Shown: positions 50,124-60,750 of the stretch, in pieces | Layout of the letters: every line of letters starts with the position of its first letter | Numbering within the stretch: position 1 is the stretch's first letter | Origin: Streptomyces griseoviridis | GTDB taxonomy: Bacteria; Actinomycetota; Actinomycetes; Streptomycetales; Streptomycetaceae | Reading direction: 5' to 3' | Length of the DNA stretch: 64,000 bases | NCBI RefSeq assembly: GCF_005222485.1 | Contig: NZ_CP029078.1 | Location: 8,371,501-8,435,500, forward strand | Notes under the pieces: generated by a model | Told to the model about the DNA's origin: nothing | The model's input: only the letters and a program-made list of their open reading frames with translations | Database searches by the model: none | Position numbers and translations under genes: made by a program

Positions 50124-51848
50124 TCAGACCCAGGTGTCGAGCCACATCCGGGCCCGCCACTCCACGGTCGGAATCGTGGTACCGGTGTAGAGCGGGAAGA
50201 AGTACACGAAGTTCCAGGCCACTAGGAGCACCAGCAGCCCCACCCCCACCACGCCCAGATCCCGCCGCCGCCCGCTTGACTCCGCCCGGCCGAGCAGAGC
50301 GCCCGCCATCATCGCCACGGCCAGACACAGGTACGGCACGAACACGACCGCGTAGAAGCTGAAGACCGTCCGGTCCTGGTAGAGGAACCACGGCAGACAG
50401 CCCGCCGCCACCGCGCACAGCACCGCGCCCGCCCGCCAGTCGCGGCGCAGCGCCCACCGGAAGAGGAGATACCCGAGCGCCGCGCACGCCGCCCACCAGA
50501 GCACCGGCGTGCCCAGCGCCAGGATCTCCCGCGAACAGCCGCCCGCCGCCCGGCAGCCCTCCTGCCCCGCCGGGGACGACTCGTAGAAGAACGACACCGG
50601 ACGCCCCTGCACCAGCCAGCTCCACGGGTTGGACTGGTAGCGGTGCGGGGTGTGCAGACCGACGTTGAACTCGTAGACCGCGTACTGGTAGTGCCACAGC
50701 GACCGCAGCGGCGCCGGAATCCACGACCAGGCGCCGCCCCGGCCGTCCGCCCAGTGCCGGTAGTACCCCTGGCCGGACGCGAACCAGCCGCTCCAGGTCA
50801 GCAGATACGTCAGCGCGGCGACCGGCACGAGCGACAGCACCGACCACCCCGCGTCCTTGCGCAGCGCCGTCCGGTACGGCCGGCGGGCACCGGCGACACG
50901 CCGTGAGCCGACGTCCCACAGCAGGGCCAGGACGGTGAACAGGGCGAGGAAGTACAGGCCGTTCCACTTGCTCGCCGCCGCCAGCCCCAGCAGCACCCCC
51001 GCGGCCGGCCGCCACGGACGCACCCCGGTCCCGGCCCGCTCCGCCGCCCGCGCGTCGGGGCCCGCCCGTCCGTCCGCGCCCACCGGCAGCGCGGCGGCCA
51101 GCCGGGCGCGCGCCCGGTCCCGGTCGACCAGCAGACAGCCGAACGCGGCCAGCGTGAAGAACATGACGACCAGGTCGAGCAGCGCGGTACGGCTCATCAC
51201 GAAGTGCAGCCCGTCCAGCGCCATCAGCGTCCCCGCCAGACAGCCGAGGAACGTCGAACGCAGCAGCCGCCGCCCGATCCGGCACAGCATCAGCACCGAC
51301 ACCGTGCCGAGCAGCGCCGTCATGAACCGCCAGCCGAACGGGTCGAACCCGAACAGCCCCTCGCCGAGCGCGATCACCCACTTGCCCATCGGCGGATGCG
51401 CCACGAAGCTGCCCGCGTCGGAGAGCGGGATCACCTGCGGGTGCGCCAGGATCTCCGGGTCGGCGACCTTGCGGTCGGTCCAACTGCCCTCGTAGCCGAG
51501 CCTGAGCATCGACCAGGCGTCCTTGGCGTAGTACGTCTCGTCGAAGACCACGGCCCGCGGTGAGCCGAGCCGCCAGAACCGCACCGCACCCGCCAGCAGC
51601 GCGACGAGGAGCGGACCCGCCCAGCCGGTCGCCCGCGCGAGCCGCCCGGCCTCCCGGGGCGCGACACCGAGCGCCGCCCAGAGCCGGGTGCCGGGCTCGG
51701 GGAACGGCGGGACCAGCAGATCCCGGGTGTCGGCGCGGGGGAGCGGGGTGTGCCCGAACCGGCGCAGCCGCCGCGCCCAGGTGCCCGACTCACCGCTCGG
51801 GGCGCCCTGTTCGGCTGTTCGGTCCTGGGCCCGGGTGTCACTGGTCAC
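50124..51848 (-). CDS. pmt: Dolichyl-phosphate-mannose-protein mannosyltransferase (GT39)
   Basis: 574 residues, about eleven membrane helices. The first extracytoplasmic loop has the catalytic Asp-Glu in AVVFDETYYAKDAWSMLRLG; further family segments are FVAHPPMGKWVIALGE, ALLDLVVMFFTLAAFG, GLAAASKWNGLYFLALFTVL and HRYQSNPWSWLVQGRPVSFF. It transfers mannose from polyprenyl-phosphate-mannose to Ser/Thr of Sec-exported proteins; in Streptomyces it glycosylates PstS and other lipoproteins and is needed for phage phiC31 infection. A Ser/Asp-rich lipoprotein gene directly upstream could encode a substrate. Confidence 0.93.
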   Translation of the reverse strand: MTSDTRAQDRTAEQGAPSGESGTWARRLRRFGHTPLPRADTRDLLVPPFPEPGTRLWAALGVAPREAGRLARATGWAGPLLVALLAGAVRFWRLGSPRAVVFDETYYAKDAWSMLRLGYEGSWTDRKVADPEILAHPQVIPLSDAGSFVAHPPMGKWVIALGEGLFGFDPFGWRFMTALLGTVSVLMLCRIGRRLLRSTFLGCLAGTLMALDGLHFVMSRTALLDLVVMFFTLAAFGCLLVDRDRARARLAAALPVGADGRAGPDARAAERAGTGVRPWRPAAGVLLGLAAASKWNGLYFLALFTVLALLWDVGSRRVAGARRPYRTALRKDAGWSVLSLVPVAALTYLLTWSGWFASGQGYYRHWADGRGGAWSWIPAPLRSLWHYQYAVYEFNVGLHTPHRYQSNPWSWLVQGRPVSFFYESSPAGQEGCRAAGGCSREILALGTPVLWWAACAALGYLLFRWALRRDWRAGAVLCAVAAGCLPWFLYQDRTVFSFYAVVFVPYLCLAVAMMAGALLGRAESSGRRRDLGVVGVGLLVLLVAWNFVYFFPLYTGTTIPTVEWRARMWLDTWV

Positions 51849-51905
51849 CGGGTCATCGTAGGGAGGCCGTGCGCGCGGACCGCGGGGCGGTCCGCCGGCC
51901 GGGCG

Positions 51906-52679
51906 TCAGGCGGCGCGCAGGGTGCGCTTCGCCAGATCGAACGCCGGGGTCATGGCCGTGAACTCGGCCTCGTCCAGGCCGCCGAGGTGCAGCACGACCG
52001 GTCCGCGCGCGGTGCTGACGGCCAGGGCGCGTTCCGGCTTCGTCTCCTCCAGCAGCTCGCTGGTGTACCGGTACTCCACCTCCACACCGGTCAGCGGGCC
52101 CGAAGTGAAGGCGCGGTAGCGGGCGTTGCTGGTGTTCTCCTGCGCGGCGACGAACGCCTTGAGGACGGTCCGGGGGTCGTCGTCGCCGGGTTCGCCGGTC
52201 CACACGCGCAGGAAGCCGAGGTGGCCGGCCGGTTTGGCGTCCACCTCGCAGGCGGCGCCGACCGGACCCTGCCGCAGGATCGCGTCGAGGAGTTCGGGGT
52301 CGACGGCGTCCCCGGTGCCGCCGGTTGCGTCCGCGCCGCCCGCCTTCTCCCCGGCGCCGACGGGCTCCGCCGTCCAGCGCTCCGCGAGCGCGAAGGTCAC
52401 CGGCAGTTCGCAGGCGGACCCAGGGCCGCCGATCGTCGCATCCCGAGCGACGGCGTCCCGGCCCGAGCCGGAGGCATCGGAGGCATCTGAGGAAGGAGCG
52501 GCATCAGAGGAAGGGGAGGAAGCGGCAACCGACGCCTTCGCCCCGGCGGGCTCTTCGGTCGCCTGCGCGCACCCGCTCAACAGCGCTGCCAGCAAGGCCA
52601 CTTGAAGCATCCCGCGCAGGCCGCCCGCGTCCCGTCTCTCCCGTGGTCCGCCCGTCGTCCTCCGCATGACGTCCCCCAT
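51906..52679 (-). CDS. Putative lipoprotein, unknown function
   Basis: 257 residues from ATG 52679 (ATG 52667 possible). Lipobox LLAALLSGC near residue 36, then a Ser/Asp/Ala-rich linker suited to O-mannosylation (SSPSSDAAPSSDASDASGSG), then a domain of about 160 residues with a Cys pair (GSACELPVTFALAERW, GAACEVDAKPAGHLGFLRVW). The domain resembles the LppA/LpqN-type beta-sandwich lipoproteins that appear in actinobacteria, but that is a weak impression. It precedes pmt on the same strand by 57 bp. Confidence 0.75.
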   Translation of the reverse strand: MGDVMRRTTGGPRERRDAGGLRGMLQVALLAALLSGCAQATEEPAGAKASVAASSPSSDAAPSSDASDASGSGRDAVARDATIGGPGSACELPVTFALAERWTAEPVGAGEKAGGADATGGTGDAVDPELLDAILRQGPVGAACEVDAKPAGHLGFLRVWTGEPGDDDPRTVLKAFVAAQENTSNARYRAFTSGPLTGVEVEYRYTSELLEETKPERALAVSTARGPVVLHLGGLDEAEFTAMTPAFDLAKRTLRAA

Positions 52680-53103
52680 GTCTTCCCCCACGATGTCCCT
52701 CCCGGCGTCCGGCCGATCCCCGGCCGATCGCGTCGCCGGTGTCCTGCCGATCCTCGGCCCACCCCGGGCGATCTTCTCCGGGACGGCCGGGACACAGTAA
52801 CCGAGTTCGGCCGCCGCGCCCTCGGAGAGCAACGCGGCCCGGCCGAGGGCCTGTTCCTTCGGAGCCACTGCGGCCCGGCTGAGGGCCTGTTCCGTCGGAG
52901 CGCACCGCGGCCCGGCCGAGGTCCTGTTCCTTCGGAGCGCACCGCGGCGACCACCGCCCCGGGTGCTGAACCGATCGAGGCGTCGAACATTGGCTGAGAG
53001 AATCCGATGAATTTCCGATGAGCCTGAACACGCGTGCGCCGCCGTCCGTATGAGACCGGGGGATTTCCATGCCCATCAGTCCACGAGGCGCAGGAGAACA
53101 TCC
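52680..53103. other. 424-bp divergent intergenic region with repeats
   Basis: Between the lipoprotein and DUF1996-protein genes. 52830-52948 is a set of 36-37-bp tandem repeats; the remainder should hold both promoters, with an AT-rich zone near 52985-53025. Confidence 0.55.
52830..52948. repeat. Imperfect 36-37-bp tandem repeats, about three units
   Basis: Units starting CTGTTCC at 52851, 52887 and 52924 share CTGTTCCTTCGGAG and GCGGCCCGGCCGAGG segments; a partial unit precedes them. The varying unit length (36, 37) argues against coding. Function unknown. Confidence 0.75.
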
Positions 53104-55146
53104 GTGGGACGCACAACGCGCAGACGCCCGACAGGCGCACGCCGCGCGAGCTTCGCAGCAGTCGCGCTGATGCTGGGAGGAGGAGGCCTGGTCGCCGCCA
53201 ACGTCTACGCGTCGGCGACCGAAGGCGGAAGCGGCGCGCAGACCACGCGCACGGAGAGCGCCGGCGGCGCCACCACGGTGGACTGCCCCGACGTCGGCGC
53301 GGAGTTGACCGACGTGCCGGAGCCGGCCCGTGCCCGCGTCGACCAGGAACTGGCCGCCATGGACGCGCAGATCGCCGAGACCTACCAGCGGATGCGCGGC
53401 GACGGCTCCGACGACGTGATGGCCGCGCTGAAGCAGAAGCGGTCCGAGTCGCTCGGGCGGATCGGCGACGCGATCGAGGAGGCGGGGGAGCGCCCGGAGG
53501 GCCTCGACGACCTCGCCGGCTGCTCCTGGAGCCGCCCCGAGGAGCAGCAGCCCGGTGACCAGGGCCAGGACCAAGGCCAGGGGCAGGGGCAGGGCGGCGA
53601 CCAGGGCCAGGAGCCTGCCGGTGAGCAGCCCGGCGGCCAGGGCGGCAACGGGCCGGTCGCCGCCGACTACGCCGACATCAACTCCGTCCAGCCCAACGCG
53701 CCCGCCCCCGACCTGAGTTCGTTCCGCTCCAAGGGCACCTTCACCACGAGCTGCGGTGTGAACGAGAACGGGCTGTTCAACTCGGACAACGTGATCGTCG
53801 CCCCCGGCGTCTCCAACGGCGCCCACCACTTCCACGACTACGTCGGCAACCAGTCCAACACCGCCTTCGCGAGCGACGACGACCTGTCGGGCGCCGACAC
53901 CAGCTGTGTCGACAAGGGGGACAAGTCGTCCTACTTCTGGCCCGTGCTGCGGTTGCAGAACGGCACCCAGGAGCGCGACGCGGGAGCGCCGGGCGGCGGC
54001 ACCGAGGGCAACGCGGGTGAGATCGTCACCGCCAAGCAGGCCACGATGACGTTCATCGGCAACCCGCGCAGCGAGGTCAAGGCCATTCCGCGGCTGATGC
54101 GGATCATCACCGGTGACGCCAAGGCGTTCGTCAACGGTCCGGGCAACGCCAACGCGTCCTGGAGCTGCACCGGGTTCGAGGACCGGCAGCTCAAGGACAA
54201 GTACCCGCTCTGCCCGCAGGGCAGCGACGTGGTCCGCACCTTCCGCTTCCAGAGCTGCTGGGACGGCCGCAACACCGACAGCGCCAACCACCGCACCCAT
54301 GTGGCGTTCGCGGACGCGGCGGGCAACTGCCCGAACGACTTCGTCGCCATCCCGCAGTTGGTGCAGCGGATCGTCTACGACGTGGACGCCCCGAGCCTCG
54401 CCGACGGCGGCCGCACCACCCCGCTGTTCGCGGTCGACTCGTTCCCCGAGCAGCTGCACAAGCCGGTCACCGACCACGGCGACTTCATCAACGTCTTCGA
54501 CGAGAAGCTGATGGACGAGGTCGTCAGCTGCGTCAACGACGGCAAGCAGTGCGGCGCGGGCACCGGTGGCGGCAACGGCGGTGGCGGCGACAACGGTGGC
54601 AACGGCGGCGGCGCGGGCGAGGAGCCCTCGGAGCAGCCCACCCAGCAGCCGTCGGAGCAGCCCACCCAGCAGCCTGCCGAGACCCCCGGCAACGGTGGCA
54701 ACGGCGGCAACGGCGGCAAGGGTGACAACGGCGGGAAGGGTGACGGCGGCGGCAAGGGCGACGGCGGTGGCGCTCAGCAGACCGCCGCGCCCACGGCCTC
54801 CGCTCCCGCCGGCGACCGGGCCGACGACGAGCCGGCCGGTGACACCCCCGCCCAGGCGAACCCCAGTGAGCCCAAGGTGCTCGCCTCGGCCTCGGCCGAG
54901 CCCTCCGAGGCAGCCGGCGCGGCGGACGCCTCCGGCGGCTCGGGCGGCGACCAGTCCCCGCGGCAGCCGCAGGGCGAGCCGACGGGCGAGGGCGTCCCGA
55001 TCGCCGGCGGCCAGAGCGAGCCGCAGGCGGTGCAGGGCGACCTCGCCGAGACGGGCACCACGCTGTGGCCCGCCGCGGCCGGCACCGTGCTGCTGATCGG
55101 CGGTCTCGTCCTGTTGACCCGCACCAGGCGCCAGTACGCGCGCTGA
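53104..55146 (+). CDS. DUF1996 surface protein with sortase (LAETG) anchor
   Basis: 680 residues from GTG 53104 (AGGAGA upstream). N-terminal export signal ([20 protein letters not shown]), a helical region (about 60-150), a Gln/Gly-rich linker, a DUF1996 domain (about 200-480: [60 protein letters not shown]), a long Gly/Asn/Lys low-complexity stalk (about 490-630) and a C-terminal sorting signal LAETG followed by a TM helix and RTRRQYAR. The LAxTG motif is recognised by class E sortases of Streptomyces. DUF1996 is found in fungal and actinobacterial secreted proteins with unknown activity. Confidence 0.88.
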   Translation: MGRTTRRRPTGARRASFAAVALMLGGGGLVAANVYASATEGGSGAQTTRTESAGGATTVDCPDVGAELTDVPEPARARVDQELAAMDAQIAETYQRMRGDGSDDVMAALKQKRSESLGRIGDAIEEAGERPEGLDDLAGCSWSRPEEQQPGDQGQDQGQGQGQGGDQGQEPAGEQPGGQGGNGPVAADYADINSVQPNAPAPDLSSFRSKGTFTTSCGVNENGLFNSDNVIVAPGVSNGAHHFHDYVGNQSNTAFASDDDLSGADTSCVDKGDKSSYFWPVLRLQNGTQERDAGAPGGGTEGNAGEIVTAKQATMTFIGNPRSEVKAIPRLMRIITGDAKAFVNGPGNANASWSCTGFEDRQLKDKYPLCPQGSDVVRTFRFQSCWDGRNTDSANHRTHVAFADAAGNCPNDFVAIPQLVQRIVYDVDAPSLADGGRTTPLFAVDSFPEQLHKPVTDHGDFINVFDEKLMDEVVSCVNDGKQCGAGTGGGNGGGGDNGGNGGGAGEEPSEQPTQQPSEQPTQQPAETPGNGGNGGNGGKGDNGGKGDGGGKGDGGGAQQTAAPTASAPAGDRADDEPAGDTPAQANPSEPKVLASASAEPSEAAGAADASGGSGGDQSPRQPQGEPTGEGVPIAGGQSEPQAVQGDLAETGTTLWPAAAGTVLLIGGLVLLTRTRRQYAR

Positions 55147-55164
55147 CACGGCGGGCCAGGATCA

Positions 55165-55208
55165 GCGAGGGGCGTCCGCACCGGTTCTCCGGTGCGGACG
55201 CCCCTCGC
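55165..55208 (+). terminator. Very strong 20-bp stem terminator
   Basis: A perfect 20-bp stem (55165-55184 with 55189-55208) and a TTCT tetraloop 18 bp after the stop of the DUF1996 gene. Confidence 0.88.
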
Positions 55209-55347
55209 GCGTGCCGGGGCCACCCCGCCGTACGGCCCGGTGGCGTGTCCCCGGCCACCCTGCCGCACGGCCCGGTCGGGGCCCGGGAGACCATGGGGGC
55301 GACGAGCCCCGGCCGGTCCGCGTGACGGCCCTGCCCGAAGGAGCACG

Positions 55348-56208
55348 ATGAACCCCGCAACCACGGCTCCGGTCGCGGTCCGCGCGCCGCTGCTTGAGGA
55401 CTTCTCCCTGGAGATGACGGCCAAGGACGGGCCCCGCCTCGAAGAGGCCCGCGCCCTCGTCCCCGCGGGCACCCGCGTCAACGTGACCTTCCTCGGCAAC
55501 GAGGACCTGGAGCTCCGCCTCGCCGCCGCCCGCACCGTCAAGCGGCTCGGGTTCGTGCCCGTGCCGCACGTCTCCGCACGGCGCCTGGAGTCGAGGGAGG
55601 AGCTGGAGAAGCTCCTCGCCGGACTCCGCGCCGACGGCACGGGCGACCACCTGCTCGTCGTCGGCGGCGACCCCGCCACCCCGCACGGCCCGTACGAGGA
55701 CGCCCTCGCGGTCCTGCGCACAGGGCTGCTCGCCGAGTACGGCGTACGGCACGTCGAGGTCGCCGGCTACCCGGAGGGGCACCCGGCGATCGAGGAGCGG
55801 ACGCTCTGGTCGGCGCTGGCCGACAAGCGCGCGGCGCTGACCGGGCAGGGTCTGACGACCGGCGTGATCACCCAGTTCGGGTTCGACGTCGACCCCGTCC
55901 TCGCCTGGATCGAGCGGATCAGGGAGCAGGGCGTCCTGATACCGGTCAGGGTCGGCGTCCCCGGTCCCGCCGGAGCCCGTCGGCTGGTGGCGTACGCGGC
56001 CCGGTTCGGCGTCGGCACCAGCGCCTCCATCGCCCGCAAGTACGGCTTCTCGCTGACCAACCTGATGGGCATGGCGGGCCCCGACCGCTTCCTGCACGCC
56101 CTCGCCGAGCGCTACGACGCCGGCCGGCACGGCGACGTGAAGGTGCACTTCTACACGTTCGGCGGGCTCAGGGCGACGTCGGAGTGGATCGCCGCGTTCC
56201 GGCCCTGA
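55348..56208 (+). CDS. Methylenetetrahydrofolate reductase-like protein
   Basis: 286 residues, TIM-barrel of the MTHFR/MetF family: LEDFSLEMTAKDGPRLEEAR near the start, NVTFLGNEDLELRLAAARTV, VVGGDPATPHGPYEDALAVL, GVRHVEVAGYPEGHP, LTTGVITQFGFDVDPVLAWI and VGVPGPAGARRLVAYAARFG. The GGD and HP..I elements at FAD and folate sites are retained. It reduces a methylene-folate or acts on a related C1 carrier; the Leu/Thr-rich opening differs from classical MetF (no SFEFFPPK), so it may belong to the C1-catabolism branch rather than methionine synthesis. AAGGAG precedes ATG 55348. Confidence 0.8.
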   Translation: MNPATTAPVAVRAPLLEDFSLEMTAKDGPRLEEARALVPAGTRVNVTFLGNEDLELRLAAARTVKRLGFVPVPHVSARRLESREELEKLLAGLRADGTGDHLLVVGGDPATPHGPYEDALAVLRTGLLAEYGVRHVEVAGYPEGHPAIEERTLWSALADKRAALTGQGLTTGVITQFGFDVDPVLAWIERIREQGVLIPVRVGVPGPAGARRLVAYAARFGVGTSASIARKYGFSLTNLMGMAGPDRFLHALAERYDAGRHGDVKVHFYTFGGLRATSEWIAAFRP

Positions 56209-56268
56209 CCGCGCGGGCCCGGCGCGGCCCACCGACGTACGGCCGAAGCCGCGGGTGGCGGCCTGCCG

Positions 56269-56661
56269 CTACCGGCCGGCGTCGACGGGGGCCGAGGCGA
56301 GCGCGGGCGTGTCGCGGACGCCGAGACGCAGGTGCTCCACGTGGTAGAGGGCCTGGTCGAGGAGTTCGGCGACGTGGTTGTCGTACAGGGCGTAGACGAT
56401 CGAGCGTCCGTGGCGCTCGCCGGTGACCAGGCCGAGGTTGCGCAGCAGCCGCAGTTGATGCGAGCAGGCGGATGCCTCCATGCCGACCGCCTCGGCGAGA
56501 TCGCCCACCGCGCACGGGCCTTCCTGGAGCCGGGCCAGGATGTGCAGCCGGGACGGGGTGGCGAGGGCCTGGAGCGTCGCGGCGACATCGGCGGTGCCCA
56601 CGGCGTCGAGGCGCTCGCGGGTGGTGGCGTTGCTGCTGGCGGTGCCGCTTCCGTGACCCAT
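56269..56661 (-). CDS. ArsR/SmtB-family metal-sensing repressor
   Basis: 130 residues. Winged HTH at about 25-95: LQALATPSRLHILARLQEGP, VGMEASACSHQLRLLRNLGL, GRSIVYALYDNHVAELLDQA. The C-terminal alpha5 segment DNHVAELLDQALYHVEHLRL carries the Asp/His/Glu ligands of alpha5-type metal sites used to sense Zn, Co or Ni (SmtB/NmtR group). Divergent from a P1B-4 ATPase, with a CTGAA-N6-TTCAG operator between them, so it very probably represses that exporter until metal binds. Confidence 0.9.
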   Translation of the reverse strand: MGHGSGTASSNATTRERLDAVGTADVAATLQALATPSRLHILARLQEGPCAVGDLAEAVGMEASACSHQLRLLRNLGLVTGERHGRSIVYALYDNHVAELLDQALYHVEHLRLGVRDTPALASAPVDAGR

Positions 56662-56683
56662 GGCCCCATCATACGGATGACAT

Positions 56684-56699
56684 CTGAAGAACTGTTCAG
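56684..56699. promoter_or_regulatory. ArsR-family operator
   Basis: CTGAA (56684-56688) and TTCAG (56695-56699) with a 6-base spacer match the TGAA-N6-TTCA core typical of SmtB/CzrA operators. It lies 23 bp upstream of the repressor start and 57 bp upstream of the ATPase start. Confidence 0.7.
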
Positions 56700-56755
56700 G
56701 TATTCCTGTATGGTGGTGGCGTCACCCCGGTTCGCCCGCGAAGGGTTGCTTTGTC

Positions 56756-58753
56756 ATGTCTTCTGTCCTGGAACAGCGGTCCGCTCCGCCCGCCGCCACG
56801 CGGCCGACGGCGCCACCGCGCAGGACGCGGCTTCTCGCGCTGCCCGAGGCCCGGTGGGCGCTCGCCGCGCTCGCCCTGTTCCTCCTCGCCCTGCCCGTCC
56901 ACCTGCTCGGCGGCCCGGCGTGGCTGTGGGGGACGCTGTTCGCCGCCACCTACGCCACCGGCGGCTGGGAGCCCGGGTGGGAGGGCCTGAAAGCCCTGAA
57001 GGACAGGACCCTTGACGTCGACCTGCTGATGGTGGTGGCCGCGCTCGGCGCCGCCGCGATCGGACAGCTCCTCGACGGCGCGCTGCTCATCGTCATCTTC
57101 GCCACCTCCGGCGCCCTGGAGGCCGTCGCCACCGCCAGGACCGCCGACTCCGTGCGCGGCCTGCTCGACCTCGCGCCCACCACCGCAACCCGGCTGCTGC
57201 CCGACGGCGCCGAGGAGAGCGTCGCCACCGCGTCCCTCGCCGTCGGCGACACCGTCCTGGTCCGCCCGGGTGAGCGGGTCGGCGCCGACGGCCGGGTGGT
57301 CGACGGCGCGAGCGACGTCGACCAGGCCACCATCACCGGCGAGCCCCTGCCCGTCGCCAAGCGGCCAGGGGACGAGGTGTTCGCCGGCACCGTCAACGGC
57401 ACCGGCGCCCTGCGGGTGCGCGTCGAGCGCGATCCGACGGACTCGGTGATCGCCCGGATCGTGAAGATGGTCGAGGAGGCATCCTCGACCAAGGCCCCCA
57501 CCCAGCTGTTCATCGAGAAGGTCGAGCAGCGGTACTCGATCGGCATGGTCCTGGCGACCCTCGCCGTCTTCGCCGTCCCGCTGGCCCTCGGCGGCGACCT
57601 GCGGCCCGCGCTGCTGCGCGCCATGACGTTCATGATCGTCGCCTCGCCGTGCGCGGTCGTGCTCTCCACCATGCCGCCGCTGCTGTCCGCGATCGCCAAC
57701 GCCGGACGGCACGGCGTGCTGGCCAAGTCGGCCGTCGTCATGGAACGCCTCGGCCGGATCGACACCGTCGCCCTCGACAAGACCGGCACCCTCACCGAAG
57801 GCACCCCGCGGGTCACCGACGTCCGCCCGCTGCCCGGCACGGACCTCGACGAGGACGCCCTGCTCGCGCTGGCCGCGGCGGCCGAGCGCCCCAGCGAACA
57901 CCCCCTTGCGCGGGCCGTCGTGGACGCCGCCCGCGAGCGCGGCCTGCCCCTGCCCGACGCCGTCGGCTTCTCCTCCGTCCCCGGCGCGGGCGTCACCGCC
58001 ACGGTGCGGGGCCGCACCGTCCAGGTCGGCTCTCCCGCACGGCTGTCGACGACCTCGGCCGAGGAGCCGCACCACGGGCCGGTGGCCGATCTCGAGAGCG
58101 CGGGACGCACCGCCGTGACGGTGCTGAGGGACGGCGCGGTCGTGGGCGTGCTCGGGATCGCCGACCGGCCGCGCCCCGACGCGCGGGCGACCGTCGCCGC
58201 GCTCACCCGGCTGACCGGCCGCGCCCCCGTCCTGCTCACCGGCGACAACGAACGCGCCGCCCGCCACCTGGCCGCCGAGGTCGGCATCACCGACGTCCGC
58301 GCGGGACTGCTGCCCGAGGACAAGGTCGCGGCGGTGCGGGGATGGGAGGCCGAGGGGCTCAAGGTGCTGGTGGTCGGCGACGGCGTCAACGACGCGCCCG
58401 CGCTGGCCGCCGCCCACTGCGGGATCGCGATGGGCCGGGCCGGCTCCGACCTCGCCCTGGAGACCGCGGACGCCGTCGTCGTCCGCGACGAACTCGCCAC
58501 CGTCCCCGCGGTCGTCAGGCTCTCCCGCACCGCGCGCCGCCTGGTGGTCCAGAACCTCGTCGTCGCCGGGGTGTTCGTCACCGTCCTGGTCGCCTGGGAC
58601 CTGATCGGCACCCTTCCGCTGCCGCTCGGCGTCGCCGGCCACGAGGGCTCCACCGTCATCGTCGGCCTCAACGGCCTGCGCCTGCTGCGCGAGGCCGCCT
58701 GGCCCCGGGCCGTTCCGCCGACTCCCCGAACGGCCGTATCCGACCCACTGTGA
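56756..58753 (+). CDS. P1B-4 type metal-transporting ATPase (Co/Zn/Ni exporter)
   Basis: 665 residues, no N-terminal metal-binding domain. The membrane metal-site motif is Ser-Pro-Cys (SPC, Cys299 in IVASPCAVVLSTMP) and the last helices carry VAGHEGSTVIVGLNGLRLLR, the HEG...N signature of P1B-4 (CoaT/CtpD/CtpJ) ATPases. Phosphorylation Asp341 (DKTGTLTEGT), actuator TGEPLPV, and hinge GDGVNDAP are intact. It expels Co2+, and in some members Zn2+ or Ni2+, at the cost of ATP. It is divergent from the ArsR sensor and ends 70 bp before a cobalamin riboswitch. Confidence 0.92.
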   Translation: MSSVLEQRSAPPAATRPTAPPRRTRLLALPEARWALAALALFLLALPVHLLGGPAWLWGTLFAATYATGGWEPGWEGLKALKDRTLDVDLLMVVAALGAAAIGQLLDGALLIVIFATSGALEAVATARTADSVRGLLDLAPTTATRLLPDGAEESVATASLAVGDTVLVRPGERVGADGRVVDGASDVDQATITGEPLPVAKRPGDEVFAGTVNGTGALRVRVERDPTDSVIARIVKMVEEASSTKAPTQLFIEKVEQRYSIGMVLATLAVFAVPLALGGDLRPALLRAMTFMIVASPCAVVLSTMPPLLSAIANAGRHGVLAKSAVVMERLGRIDTVALDKTGTLTEGTPRVTDVRPLPGTDLDEDALLALAAAAERPSEHPLARAVVDAARERGLPLPDAVGFSSVPGAGVTATVRGRTVQVGSPARLSTTSAEEPHHGPVADLESAGRTAVTVLRDGAVVGVLGIADRPRPDARATVAALTRLTGRAPVLLTGDNERAARHLAAEVGITDVRAGLLPEDKVAAVRGWEAEGLKVLVVGDGVNDAPALAAAHCGIAMGRAGSDLALETADAVVVRDELATVPAVVRLSRTARRLVVQNLVVAGVFVTVLVAWDLIGTLPLPLGVAGHEGSTVIVGLNGLRLLREAAWPRAVPPTPRTAVSDPL

Positions 58754-58786
58754 CCTGGGACTTCGCCCCGAAGGTCGGCGGACTGG

Positions 58787-58816
58787 TGGATTTACTAGGA
58801 CGTCCAACTATATAGT
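58787..58816 (+). promoter_or_regulatory. Promoter of the riboswitch transcript
   Basis: TGGATT (58787-58792) and TATAGT (58811-58816) are spaced 18 bp and sit just before the riboswitch. The segment also contains two palindromes, GGACGTCC (58798-58805) and ACTATATAGT (58807-58816), the second overlapping the -10, which may be a repressor site. Confidence 0.5.
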
Positions 58817-58824
58817 CGGGGAAA

Positions 58825-58974
58825 GGTCCGCGGTGCAGGGAAGCCGGTGTGAGTCCGGCACGGTCCCGCCACTGTGACCGGGGAGCACGCCGTCGAGCGA
58901 CACGCCACTGACGAGCACGAGGTCGGGAAGGCGGGCGGCGCGCGCAGATCCGGGAGTCAGGATACCGGCCGCGG
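58825..58974 (+). promoter_or_regulatory. Cobalamin riboswitch
   Basis: The segment contains the AdoCbl aptamer landmarks in order: GGGAAGCCGGTGTGAGTCCG, CGGTCCCGCCACTGTGA, a second GCCACTGACGAG, GGTCGGGAAGGCG and the B12-box-like GTCAGGATACCGGC. P1 can form from CCGCGG at 58828-58833 and 58967-58972. Ligand binding in this class usually lowers expression by hiding the ribosome-binding site or ending transcription. Downstream in the same direction are a 30-codon frame and the valine-degradation operon. Confidence 0.92.
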
Positions 58975-58997
58975 AACGTTCCGTGTTGTCCACGAGG

Positions 58998-59090
58998 ATG
59001 GAGCTGACACGCATGGCACCGGTACGCATCCACGCCTTCGGCGGGACCGCCCGACGGCACCGCCCGCACGGCGGATCAGCCCGCACCTGA
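58998..59090 (+). CDS. Possible 30-residue B12-controlled small protein
   Basis: First frame after the riboswitch: ATG 58998 with CACGAGG just upstream (or ATG 59013 with GGAG about 9 bases upstream), ending TGA 59088-59090. The sequence (MELTRMAPVRIHAFGGTARR then His/Arg-rich) matches no family I know. It could be a leader peptide, a small metal-linked protein, or the stub of a deleted B12-regulated gene. Supported only by position. Confidence 0.3.
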   Translation: MELTRMAPVRIHAFGGTARRHRPHGGSART

Positions 59091-59218
59091 CGTCGTCACG
59101 TCGCACGCGCCCACGCCACCCGCGTCTCGCGCGCCCCCACGCACGCACCGGCACCCCCTCGCGCCCGCGTGCCGGGACCGCGCGCCATCCCCGGATCACC
59201 TGACGAGAGCAGGCACCG

Positions 59219-60745
<1,527 letters not shown>

Positions 60746-60750
60746 CGACC

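Larger units (their letters stand above)
58754..59218. other. 465-bp region with promoter, cobalamin riboswitch and possible small ORF
   Basis: Between the P1B-4 ATPase and mmsA. Contains a promoter (58787-58816), the riboswitch (58825-58974), a 30-codon frame (58998-59090), and a His/Arg/Pro-biased stretch to 59218 without a recognisable gene or terminator. Confidence 0.6.
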
